A stretch of 64,000 nt of DNA from Amycolatopsis decaplanina DSM 44594 (GTDB taxonomy: Bacteria; Actinomycetota; Actinomycetes; Mycobacteriales; Pseudonocardiaceae): assembly GCF_000342005.1 (NCBI RefSeq), contig NZ_AOHO01000068.1, forward strand, positions 124,001 to 188,000. The letters are read 5' to 3'. Below, one piece after another: positions 1 to 6,794 of the stretch (position 1 is its first letter; each line of letters opens with the position of its first letter). The position numbers were made by a program, and so were the translations under genes. Below the pieces are notes generated by a model. It made no database searches and was not told the DNA's origin. It was given only the letters and a program-made list of their open reading frames with translations.

Positions 1-1
1 C

Positions 2-169
2 GCCGAGCTGACCGACGTCACTCGAAGGCGGCTCTGCCTGCCCGCCGACACCGAGACCGAGGTGGCCGCCGCGCTACGCGAACTCGGCGTGGATCCCGCG
101 CTGCCACCGGATCTGGGCTCGTCCGGCCGCGAACTGGTGACGGTCAGCTGGCCAGGCAGGGGTGTTTGA
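2..169 (+). CDS. 3' end of an unrecognised gene (partial)
   Basis: This frame is open from the left edge of the window and ends with TGA at 167-169, giving about 55 C-terminal residues. The fragment has an Arg-rich stretch followed by an acidic, Ala/Leu-rich segment and ends in WPGRGV. No motif is recognisable. Codon third positions are strongly G/C as in neighbouring genes, which supports real coding. The start and product lie outside the window. Confidence 0.5.
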   Translation, partial: AELTDVTRRRLCLPADTETEVAAALRELGVDPALPPDLGSSGRELVTVSWPGRGV

Positions 170-449
170 CGGCCGCTCCAGGAGGCGCTGCCCGAGCCTG
201 GGCACGCCGTGATGGCTGCCGACGTGGTCGAGCAGCGGCATCGTTCCGCCCGCACGCGCGACCCCAGCGTTCAGGCCACGGTGTCGAACGAACCCTCCGG
301 AAACTGCGGAGCCCGCGCGTCGGCTCCCCGCGGATCCGGTCGGCCATTTGCGGCTTCTGCTGGGCGGACCGGAATTCCCGCCGATACGGGTGTCGTGGAA
401 CCAGGTTGAAACCGGACTCGGACCAGCGCTACTCCAGCTTCCTCCATTT

Positions 450-470
450 GAGGGGTAAGGCAAAGGTGGC
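450..470 (+). repeat. Dispersed 21-bp module C, copy 1
   Basis: The segment begins GAGGGGTAAGGC and ends AAAGGTGGC. It recurs at 24115-24135 with two mismatches and at 42615-42635 on the opposite strand with one mismatch. All three copies lie in or at the edge of intergenic, palindrome-containing spacers. Confidence 0.7.
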
Positions 471-485
471 AGGTTGTGAGGGCAT

Positions 486-538
486 GTCGCGAAAGCCACG
501 TTCGCGACGTTGGATGTCCTGAAAGTGGCTTTCGCGAC
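486..538. repeat. Inverted repeat, family B (GTCGCGAAAGCCAC arms)
   Basis: The left arm at 486-499 and right arm at 525-538 are exact 14-bp reverse complements. The same core, GTCGCGAAAG, forms a tight hairpin at 42577-42599. There is no coding context. Confidence 0.75.
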
Positions 539-544
539 GTTGAC

Positions 545-580
545 GGTGGCGGTGGCGGGGGCGGTGGCGGTGGCGGTGGC
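545..580 (+). repeat. GGTGGC-type simple repeat
   Basis: This is a run of GGTGGC and GGGGGC units, about six in tandem, between the family-B inverted repeat and the family-A palindrome. It is low complexity and no function can be inferred. Confidence 0.7.
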
Positions 581-636
581 AGGGCGCATGGTCGGCCCAG
601 GTGGTCGGCCAGGCGACCTGAGCGACGCAGCGTGGT

Positions 637-688
637 GGCCTCGTGAGTGGTAAAGACGGTTCTAACCGTCTTTACCACTCACGAGGCC
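637..688. terminator. Palindrome, family A (25-bp arms), possible terminator
   Basis: The arms at 637-661 and 664-688 are perfect reverse complements with a 2-nt loop. The core is GTGAGTGGTAA. It sits about 28 bp past the stop of the minus-strand NLR-like gene, so it could end that transcript. A near-identical palindrome lies at 42509-42554. There is no U-tract, so a classical intrinsic terminator is not certain. Confidence 0.65.
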
Positions 689-715
689 CGCCACCAGGCC
701 TGAGGACCACCCTGC

Positions 716-3028
716 TTATCTCGACTCGTCTTCCAGCGCCGTGTGGATCCACCAGCCGGGTAATCCCTGGATCGGCTCGTCGGAACTGTCGGCGTCGGTC
801 TCCGGGGCCGCCCGCTCTGCGGCGAAGCGGGCGTCGTCCGGTCGGCGGGCGGCTGTGTAGATGCGTTCCAGTTCGCGCCACATCTGGACTTCGGCTCGAC
901 GGTCGCCGATCTTCGCGAACGTCAAGGCGGCAGCGGCGAACGCTCTGACCGTGTCGCCGAGCCAGCCCAACTCGCGATGGACCACACCCAAGTTGCGCCA
1001 CGTTTGCGCCTCGCTGCGCCGATCACCGCATTCCCCGAAGGTGACACGGACAGCCGATAGGACGTCGATCGCGTCACCTCGCCTGCCGATCCCGTGCAAC
1101 GCGATCGCCAGGTTGCCCCGCGCCATCGCCTCACTGAGCCGATCGCCGATGTCCCGGAAGATCTCGACCGCGGCGGTGTGCGCGTCGATGGCCCGCCAAT
1201 GATCGCCCAGTCGCTCGAGCGCGGTTCCCGCGTTGCTCCGCGCCGCCGCCTCGCTACGCCGGTCGCCGAGCTCCTCGAACAGGTCGATCGCGTAGTGGTG
1301 CTGAGACACCGCTCCCGCGAAATCACCCATTCCCTGCAACGCCAAGCCCAGGTAGTCGCACACCTGCCCTTCGACGGCCAGGTCGTCGAGGAAGGCACGG
1401 CCGGCCAACCGGGCGGTGTCCAGGTTGCCGACGGCCTCCTTGAACCGGCCGGCCTCGATCAGGGCGGCTCCCAGGTTCACGATCGCCTGTACGATCCCCC
1501 GCCGATCGCGCAACCGTCGGACCGCCCGGTCCGCGATCTCCGCGGTGGCGACCCAGTCGCCCACCTGACGCCGCCAGGACAAGAAGCCCGACAAAGTCGA
1601 AGCCAGATCCACCGCCTGCCGGTCCCGCGAGGTGTCGTCGGCCACGGCCACGGCGGCGACCAGGCACGCCCGTTCCGCGTCCAGCCAGGCCAGCGCGCTG
1701 TCCCACCCGTCGAACGGGCTTTCCGAGGGGGGCGGGGCGTGCGAGCGAACCGTCGCCATCCAGCCCAGTGCGGCCCGCGTCGTGCCGAGGTAGTGGTCGA
1801 GCACCCGGTCGGTCGCTGCGGCCAGGTCGGCCTCCTTGATCCCGAGGTCGGCGACGGCGTACCGGGTGACGGCGAGCCGCAGCAAGTCGTGAAACTCCCA
1901 GCGCTGCGGGCCACCCAGCAGCAAGTGGGCCCGGGTCAGCACGCGCAACCGGACCCGTGCCACCGCCTCGTCCGCGCCCAGCACCGCCGCCGCGGCGGCC
2001 AAGCCGATGTCCGGGCCGGGCGCGCTGGTCAGCAGGCAGAGCAGCCGTGCCGCATCCGGGTCGCGGGTGCGCAACCGCCGCCACGACGCCAGGAACGCGG
2101 CGGGCACGCCGCCGGAACCGTCGTCCAGCACAGCCAGCCGGGTTCGCGTGTCGGCCAGATCGGCGACGAGCTCCCCGACGGTCAGGCCCGGTTCCTCGGC
2201 CAGGACACCCGCGGCGATCACCACAGCCTGTGGCAGCAGGCCGCACCACCGCAGCACCTCCGCCACCCCGCTGGACTCGGCGGCGGGCCGGGGATCGGCC
2301 GGAAGTCCCCGGTCGCGGGCGGCCTGGTCCAGCACCGCGCGAACCAGCTCCGCCGCCTCGGCCGGCGCCAGCACACTCAGGTCCACTCTGCCGACGCCGG
2401 GCAACGGAAGAGTGTCGCGAGACGTGATCAGTACCCGGTGCACCCGTGCGGCCATGGAGGTGGGCAGCAGGTCAAGGACCTGGTCGGGGTCCGCGACGTT
2501 GTCCAGCACCAGCAGCACCCGCTTGCCCCGGACGGCCAGCTCGTCGAGGTGCCGGTGGTAGACGGCGGGCTGCTGCGCGGCGTCGGACGGAATCCCCTCG
2601 GCCGGCACGCCCAGGGCCCTCAACGCCGCCGCGAACACTTGTCCGGGCCGCACCCGGTTCGCCGCGACGAGTTCGTACCCGCGCAGGTCCACGGACACCG
2701 AGCCGCCGGGAAACCAGCCACGGCTCACCGCTTGTGCCGCGGCTCGCCGGACCAGCGCGGTCTTGCCGATGCCGCCCATTCCCTGAACGACGCCAGTGAA
2801 CGGCCCGGAGCTGCCGGCGGCCAGGGTAGTGGCCAGCCGGTCGAGGTCCGGCTCCCGGCCCACGAACACCTCCGTGCCGGGATCGGCGTGGATCGCGGTC
2901 ACCACCGCGCTGCTCCCGATCGCGGCCGTCAGGTGGATGTGCTGAGTGTTGTGGTCGCCGACCTGCACGCCGTGCCCGAACCGGGCGTCGACCGCCGGCC
3001 GGACCTGATCATCGGCGGGCCCGGTCAC
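716..3028 (-). CDS. NLR-like NB-ARC ATPase with TPR repeats and N-terminal RHIM-like motif
   Basis: This 770-aa STAND/NLR-type signalling ATPase has a P-loop GMGGIGKT at residues 83-90, a Walker-B-like stretch (VLLVLDNV), and an NB-ARC region to about residue 450. A C-terminal series of TPR-like repeats (about 500-740) carries recurring RRSEA and ALxxLG patterns. Residues 20-27 read GVQVGDHN, matching the I/V-Q-I/V-G core of RHIM-type amyloid motifs. The start is GTG at 3028, overlapping the upstream stop in GTGA, so translation is coupled to the 130-aa gene that ends in the same motif. By analogy with fungal and bacterial NLR/effector pairs, the TPR domain would sense a ligand and the N-terminal motif would template the partner's amyloid fold. 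That role is inference. Confidence 0.85.
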   Translation of the reverse strand: MTGPADDQVRPAVDARFGHGVQVGDHNTQHIHLTAAIGSSAVVTAIHADPGTEVFVGREPDLDRLATTLAAGSSGPFTGVVQGMGGIGKTALVRRAAAQAVSRGWFPGGSVSVDLRGYELVAANRVRPGQVFAAALRALGVPAEGIPSDAAQQPAVYHRHLDELAVRGKRVLLVLDNVADPDQVLDLLPTSMAARVHRVLITSRDTLPLPGVGRVDLSVLAPAEAAELVRAVLDQAARDRGLPADPRPAAESSGVAEVLRWCGLLPQAVVIAAGVLAEEPGLTVGELVADLADTRTRLAVLDDGSGGVPAAFLASWRRLRTRDPDAARLLCLLTSAPGPDIGLAAAAAVLGADEAVARVRLRVLTRAHLLLGGPQRWEFHDLLRLAVTRYAVADLGIKEADLAAATDRVLDHYLGTTRAALGWMATVRSHAPPPSESPFDGWDSALAWLDAERACLVAAVAVADDTSRDRQAVDLASTLSGFLSWRRQVGDWVATAEIADRAVRRLRDRRGIVQAIVNLGAALIEAGRFKEAVGNLDTARLAGRAFLDDLAVEGQVCDYLGLALQGMGDFAGAVSQHHYAIDLFEELGDRRSEAAARSNAGTALERLGDHWRAIDAHTAAVEIFRDIGDRLSEAMARGNLAIALHGIGRRGDAIDVLSAVRVTFGECGDRRSEAQTWRNLGVVHRELGWLGDTVRAFAAAALTFAKIGDRRAEVQMWRELERIYTAARRPDDARFAAERAAPETDADSSDEPIQGLPGWWIHTALEDESR

Positions 3029-3417
3029 CGCGGGGCTGGCGGACCGAAGTTCAGCGTCATCGAGTTGTGGTCGCCGACCTGCACACCTTGCGACTCGCGG
3101 ACATCGACGGTGAACTTCCCGCCGACCCGGTCGAGCAGCGTGCGAGCGGTGGCGACCAGCTCGTCGTCCGGTTCAAGCGCCGCTCCGTCGAGGGCCCGGA
3201 CCAGCTCGTCCCGAACCCGCTGCTCCTTGTCCGGCGCGGCGTCATCGTGAGCGGCCTCCTCGAGTTGCGCGGCCACTTTCGCCCCGAACCGTCGGCGCGC
3301 GCCGTCGACCAGGCCGGCATAGGCGTCCTTCACCGCGAGCGAAGCGGTGTCTTTCGCCCCGGCCGCCGCACCCGCGACCAGCCCGGCGGCCACCAGGTAC
3401 AGCAGTTCCCCCACCAT
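3025..3417 (-). CDS. Small helical effector candidate with C-terminal RHIM-like motif
   Basis: This is a 130-aa protein. The ATG at 3417 is chosen because GGGAGG lies 6 nt upstream; a longer frame runs back to 3546 but is Arg-rich with no site. The N-terminus is hydrophobic and alanine-rich (LLYLVAAGLVAGAAAGAKD), followed by predicted amphipathic helices to about residue 95. Residues 111-118 are GVQVGDHN, repeated at residues 20-27 of the NLR-like protein encoded next. A 21-nt DNA stretch is identical between the two motifs (3064-3084 and 2948-2968). The layout matches bacterial amyloid-signalling pairs (BASS-type) in which the small partner carries a membrane-active 'Bell' domain. The Bell assignment is by resemblance, not alignment. 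Confidence 0.7.
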   Translation of the reverse strand: MVGELLYLVAAGLVAGAAAGAKDTASLAVKDAYAGLVDGARRRFGAKVAAQLEEAAHDDAAPDKEQRVRDELVRALDGAALEPDDELVATARTLLDRVGGKFTVDVRESQGVQVGDHNSMTLNFGPPAPR

Positions 3418-3569
3418 CGCGCCTCCCGCGCTCCGACGAGGCTCCAGTGTGCCGGAGAAGCCGCCCCTTCGACCAGGCCGCTCTCCCGAGGTCATCACTT
3501 GCCGATCACCGCTCCCGCAGGCCTGCGCGGTTGTCCGTCGTAGCATCTAGGGGACGAGGAGGTGGTGGG

Positions 3570-3800
3570 GTGACGGATGAACAGTTGCTCATCGAATTCG
3601 CGCTGACCCGCATGGATCATCCCGACCTCGACCTCGAGGAAGTGGCCACCCTGACCGTTCGGCGTCTTGGCGAAGACCGGATGCTGGACTTCGCCGGGCT
3701 CACCCTCGTCAGCCGCGGCGAACTACGCGGGGCTGTGTTCCCTGCCGCGGTCGAACACGTTCTCCGGGTCGTCCTGACCTTGCGCGGGCCAGACGACTAG
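3570..3800 (+). CDS. Small unknown protein divergent from the NLR/effector pair
   Basis: This 76-aa protein starts at GTG 3570 behind GAGGAGGTGG. It is acidic at the N-terminus (TDEQLLIEF, then HPDLDLEE) and ends ..VLTLRGPDD, with no cysteine, membrane segment or known motif. It is transcribed away from the effector/NLR operon with about 150 bp between starts, so the two may share a control region. No function is assigned. Confidence 0.55.
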   Translation: MTDEQLLIEFALTRMDHPDLDLEEVATLTVRRLGEDRMLDFAGLTLVSRGELRGAVFPAAVEHVLRVVLTLRGPDD

Positions 3801-3803
3801 GCG

Positions 3804-3838
3804 CTGTCCTGAAGACCGCGGACAGACTTACAGGACAG
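3804..3838. terminator. Short inverted repeat after the 76-aa gene
   Basis: CTGTCCTG at 3804-3811 pairs with CAGGACAG at 3831-3838, starting 4 bp past the stop codon. The position suggests a weak terminator. The stem is only 8 bp and lacks a U-tract. Confidence 0.4.
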
Positions 3839-3963
3839 TGCCTCGGCCCGGCGGAACGACGCTGTGGCACGAAAACTCCTTGGCAGAGTGCCCGTATGCC
3901 GAGCTGAACGCTTCGACGGACGGCCGCCGCGAGTCGCATCGCTCAGTCGGGTATGCAGGACAC

Positions 3964-5223
3964 ATGCGCATTCTGTCCGAGTCACGGCTGGCCGCCGTGC
4001 TGGCCGCCGCCGTCAGCCGTCCGAGGGTCGTGGTCAGCGGTAATTTCGCCACCCCCTATCGCACGCTGGAGCTGCTCGACAAGACGGTGGCCGAGTACCG
4101 GCTGTTCGCGCTCAACGCCCAGCCCGGCATCCCCGACCGCGACGGTGTGACACTGGAAACGCCCTTCGTCGGGCCCGGCATGCGCGGCAAGCCGACGCTG
4201 CGGTACTTCCCGTCCCGCCTGTCTCTGGTGCCTCGCCTGCTCCAGCAGGCCCTGCCACCCGACATCGTGCTGATCCACACGTCCACCCCCGTGGACGGTT
4301 GCGTATCGCTGGGCACGGAAGTCAACATCCTGCCCGCGGCGATCGAGGCTGTCCGCGCCCGCGGCGGTCTCGTGATCGCCCAGCTCAACCCGCGGATGCC
4401 CTATACCTACGGCGACGGAGTTCTCGCCTGCGACGAAGTGGACTTCGCGATCGAGGTCGACGAGCAGTTGCCCTCCCCCGTGCCCCGCCCGATCAGCGAG
4501 GTCTCCGAGGCGATCGGTGCCCGCGTCGCCGACCTCGTCCCGGCCGACGCGACGCTGCAACTGGGCATCGGCGCCGTTCCGGACGCCGTCCTCGCGGCGC
4601 TGACCGCGCGCCGCGGCCTGGCCGTGTGGTCGGAGATGTTCAGCGACGGCGTGCTGGGCCTGGAACGAGCGGGCGCGCTCGACCCGGACACACCGGTGAC
4701 CGCCTCGTTCGTGTTCGGCGGCCCCGAACTGTACGACTGGGTGGACCGTAACCCACGAGTCCGACTCCTCCGCACCGAAAAGACCAACGACCCCGGACTC
4801 ATCGCCCGGCGGCCACGTCTGGTCTCGATCAACAGTGCGCTGCAGATCGACCTGTACGCACAGGCGAACGCCAGCCGCGTGCACGACGTCATCCACTCCG
4901 GTTTCGGCGGGCAGACCGACTTCGTGGTCGGGGCTCTGCACTCCCCCGGCGGGAAAGCGATCATCGCCCTTCCCTCCTGGCACCCGAAAGCCGACGTCTC
5001 CACCGTGGTTCCCCGCCTGGCGGGCCCGGTCACGTCCTTCCAGCACAACTACTTCGTCAGCGAACAAGGCGTGGCCACCATCTGGGGACACGACGCCGGT
5101 GAACAGGCTGAGCAGATCATCGACCACGTCGCCCACCCCCACGCCCGCGACGAACTCCGCGAAGCAGGCCGCTATCTCGGTTTCCCCCTGCGGAATCCCG
5201 GTCGACCAGGCGGTGCAGGGTGA
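3964..5223 (+). CDS. Acetyl-CoA hydrolase/CoA-transferase family protein
   Basis: This 419-aa protein is of the length and layout of the acetyl-CoA hydrolase/4-hydroxybutyrate CoA-transferase family. These enzymes move CoA between acetyl-CoA and a carboxylate, or hydrolyse acetyl-CoA. Family-like segments are GIGAVPDAVL, WSEMFSDGVL (candidate catalytic Glu), SGFGGQTDFVVGA and the C-terminal VSEQGVATIWG. The ATG at 3964 is preferred over in-frame starts from 3838 because the extension is family-atypical; the site is modest (CAGGA, short spacing). Such genes occur in actinomycete dormancy clusters. No DevR-like box was seen upstream, so its link to the regulon is open. Confidence 0.8.
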   Translation: MRILSESRLAAVLAAAVSRPRVVVSGNFATPYRTLELLDKTVAEYRLFALNAQPGIPDRDGVTLETPFVGPGMRGKPTLRYFPSRLSLVPRLLQQALPPDIVLIHTSTPVDGCVSLGTEVNILPAAIEAVRARGGLVIAQLNPRMPYTYGDGVLACDEVDFAIEVDEQLPSPVPRPISEVSEAIGARVADLVPADATLQLGIGAVPDAVLAALTARRGLAVWSEMFSDGVLGLERAGALDPDTPVTASFVFGGPELYDWVDRNPRVRLLRTEKTNDPGLIARRPRLVSINSALQIDLYAQANASRVHDVIHSGFGGQTDFVVGALHSPGGKAIIALPSWHPKADVSTVVPRLAGPVTSFQHNYFVSEQGVATIWGHDAGEQAEQIIDHVAHPHARDELREAGRYLGFPLRNPGRPGGAG

Positions 5224-5402
5224 GCGCGGTGAGCGCCGAGGTGGTCGCCGCCATTTCGCGATGACCGCTCCGGCGATCGCCGAGCAACTCGGCGAGCGTC
5301 ACCACCAGGAACACGACGGGAGACACCCCGGAACCGAGCAGCCGCACCACCAGCCGGTTCACTCCGCCGGTTCGCCGCGCGGCCGGGTTTTCCCGCGCGT
5401 GC

Positions 5403-5738
5403 CCGTCGTCCAGAGCGCTGGGGACGATCGCGTTCCTGGCCATGGCCGCCGCGCTCGGCGGCGGCAGTGGCGCGGTGTTCGCGCTGGTGGCACTGCTCAC
5501 CCCGGCGGACAAGGTCGGCTCGGTGACAGGCGTGGTCGGCGCGGCAGGCGGTCTCGGCGGATTCATCCCGCCACTGGTCATGGGCGCCCTCTATGGAACT
5601 TACGGCTCGTACGCCTTCGGACTCGCCGCGCTGGCCGCGGTCGCCGCGGCGGCCCTCGTGTTCACCGCCACCGCGGCACGCCACTCGCTACGCGCCCACC
5701 GCGACTCCGGCCACCGGCTGACCCCGCGGGGCGCATGA
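5403..5738 (+). pseudogene. Remnant of a NarK-type nitrate/nitrite transporter (C-terminal part)
   Basis: The reading frame from about 5403 to TGA at 5736-5738 encodes ALGTIAFLAMAAALGGGSGA, then a segment containing GVVGAAGGLGGFIPPLVMG and two hydrophobic helices. This matches the second nitrate signature and last helices of the NarK/NNP major-facilitator family, whose full proteins have about 12 helices (400-plus aa). Only the final quarter is left. The 180 bp between it and the CoA-transferase stop does not encode the missing part. It is probably a deletion scar. Nitrate genes are part of related dormancy clusters in Streptomyces. Confidence 0.65.
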
Positions 5739-5763
5739 GCCACGACGGCCCGGACGGCGAGGG

Positions 5764-5785
5764 CTCGTGAGTGGTAAGGACGGTT
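5764..5785 (+). repeat. Half copy of the family-A palindrome
   Basis: These 22 bases match the left arm of the 42509-42554 palindrome exactly. The right arm survives only as ACCACTCA near 5933. Unrelated sequence, including another hairpin, separates the two, as if the palindrome had been opened by an insertion. Confidence 0.6.
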
Positions 5786-5855
5786 GGAACGTCACGGTAT
5801 TTGGCTACCTGCTGCTGACCTGCACGAGGTCGACGACCCCCGCGGGTATCGGGAT

Positions 5856-5904
5856 CGTCTATGAAGGAATCAGGACACCCAACGTCCCGATTCCTTCATA
5901 GACG
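5856..5904. repeat. Palindrome, family F (21-bp arms, one mismatch)
   Basis: The arms at 5856-5876 and 5884-5904 begin CGTCTATGAAGGAATC and pair over 20 of 21 positions around a 7-nt loop. It lies in the convergent-side spacer after the narK-like remnant and could be a terminator or a mobile palindromic repeat. Confidence 0.7.
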
Positions 5905-5956
5905 CGACGTGACCCCCGCCCCGGACAAGGCTGTACCACTCAAACCCGGCGACCGA

Positions 5957-5981
5957 CCCACCCACCCACCCACCCACCCCC
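5957..5981 (+). repeat. (CCCA)n tetranucleotide run
   Basis: Six near-perfect CCCA units lie between two hairpins in a non-coding spacer. Such a run is prone to slippage. There is no evident role. Confidence 0.7.
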
Positions 5982-6012
5982 ACCGCGGCACCGCTCAGGT
6001 CGCCTGAATGAA

Positions 6013-6037
6013 GTACGTGAAGGCCCCCTTCACGTAC
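6013..6037. repeat. Hairpin, family D (GTACGTGAAGG arms)
   Basis: The arms GTACGTGAAGG (6013-6023) and CCTTCACGTAC (6027-6037) flank a 3-nt loop. The GTGAAGG core is shared with the large palindrome at 17140-17196. Confidence 0.65.
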
Positions 6038-6142
6038 AGGGCCAAGACAGCGGCTGTCCCGTGCGATGCGATCGAACGCATGGGTTCTCCCTTCGGATGG
6101 TCATGACTCGTCCAGGGTTTCGCCGGGCGAGAGCGACCAAGA

Positions 6143-6156
6143 GAGCACAAGGTCCC
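6143..6156 (-). promoter_or_regulatory. Weak DevR-like box
   Basis: The minus strand reads GGGACCTTGTGCTC, with a good left half and a degenerate right half. It lies 39 bp (start to start) from the stronger box at 6182, a spacing seen for other box pairs in this window. Confidence 0.4.
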
Positions 6157-6181
6157 GGATCGGGGATGATCGGGCGCGAGC

Positions 6182-6195
6182 GGGCCGAAGGTCCT
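6182..6195 (-). promoter_or_regulatory. DevR-like box upstream of the 162-aa membrane gene
   Basis: The minus strand reads AGGACCTTCGGCCC, one mismatch from the window's consensus GGGACCTTCGGCCC. It is 60 bp upstream of the ATG at 6255. Confidence 0.6.
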
Positions 6196-6254
6196 CTGCC
6201 ACCGGGTTCGTCAGGCTCTACACGGCAATTCCCGGACCCAGCAGGGTCGGGAGC

Positions 6255-6743
6255 ATGGACAATGACTTCGAGGCCGAAGAACAGCGAACGGTCAACGCGG
6301 GCAGGCTGTGGGCGGGCGGCGCGGCGACGGCGGTGACCGCGGCGCTCACCGCCGTCGTGGGAATCCTGGTCGCTCGCGGACTGGTGAAGGTCGCGGTTCT
6401 CACGCCCAGTCACGAAGGCGCCTGGGGTGGAGCCAACACCGTTACCTACGCGCTCGTATCGGCCGTCGTGGCGCTCGGCGCGACGGCATTGCTCCATGTC
6501 CTTCTGCTCACCACACCGCGCGTGAAGGTCTTCTTCGGCTGGATCATGGTGCTCCTCACCGCGATCGCCGTGGTGACGCCCCTCAGCCTGACCGCCGAGT
6601 TCGACGCCCGGCTCGCGACGGCGATCATCAACCTGGCCATCGGGCTGGTCATCACCATCACCCTGTCCGGTGTCGCCGGTTCCGCCCTCCGGGAACGCGA
6701 ACGCCAAGTCGAATCAGCGGCACGAAAGAAAGAAACGCCGTGA
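6255..6743 (+). CDS. Four-helix membrane protein, DUF6069-like
   Basis: This 162-aa protein starts at ATG 6255; an in-frame extension back to 6066 is not membrane-like and would cover the DevR-like boxes. An acidic N-terminus (MDNDFEAEEQ) is followed by four hydrophobic segments (about 17-40, 63-88, 95-115 and 120-143) and a charged C-terminal tail (RERERQVESAARKKETP). The pattern resembles the actinobacterial DUF6069 family, of unknown function. The boxes upstream suggest hypoxic induction. Confidence 0.75.
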   Translation: MDNDFEAEEQRTVNAGRLWAGGAATAVTAALTAVVGILVARGLVKVAVLTPSHEGAWGGANTVTYALVSAVVALGATALLHVLLLTTPRVKVFFGWIMVLLTAIAVVTPLSLTAEFDARLATAIINLAIGLVITITLSGVAGSALRERERQVESAARKKETP

Positions 6744-6794
6744 CAGGAAACTCACCCTGCTCTGTACGAGATCAGGCCGGGCGAGGTGGAGACT

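Larger units (their letters stand above)
170..715. other. 546-bp gene-free spacer rich in inverted repeats
   Basis: No open frame here has a convincing start, Shine-Dalgarno site and codon bias. The spacer holds a module-C repeat (450-470), a 14-bp inverted repeat (486-538), a GGTGGC-type simple repeat (545-580) and a 25-bp-arm palindrome (637-688) just past the stop of the NLR-like gene. The first 270 bp show nothing identifiable. Confidence 0.6.
5739..6254. other. 516-bp gene-free spacer with palindromes and DevR-like boxes
   Basis: The left half carries a half copy of the family-A palindrome, a large family-F hairpin, a (CCCA)n run and a family-D hairpin. The right half holds two DevR-like boxes in front of the 162-aa membrane gene. 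No supportable gene was seen. Confidence 0.6.

Noticed and set aside
545..580. GGTGGC run as a coding Gly/Gly-Val repeat
   Set aside because: No open frame with a start and codon bias runs through it, and it lies between hairpins in a spacer.
1094..3250. 718-codon open frame on the plus strand across the NLR-like gene
   Set aside because: It is antisense to a gene with clear NB-ARC and TPR motifs. Its product is Arg/Gly/Pro/His-rich with no domains, as expected for a shadow frame in 70%-plus GC DNA.
5117..5581. 154-codon minus-strand frame between CoA-transferase and narK remnant
   Set aside because: It has one hydrophobic stretch but no start signal. It covers the ends of two plus-strand genes and lacks a recognisable family.
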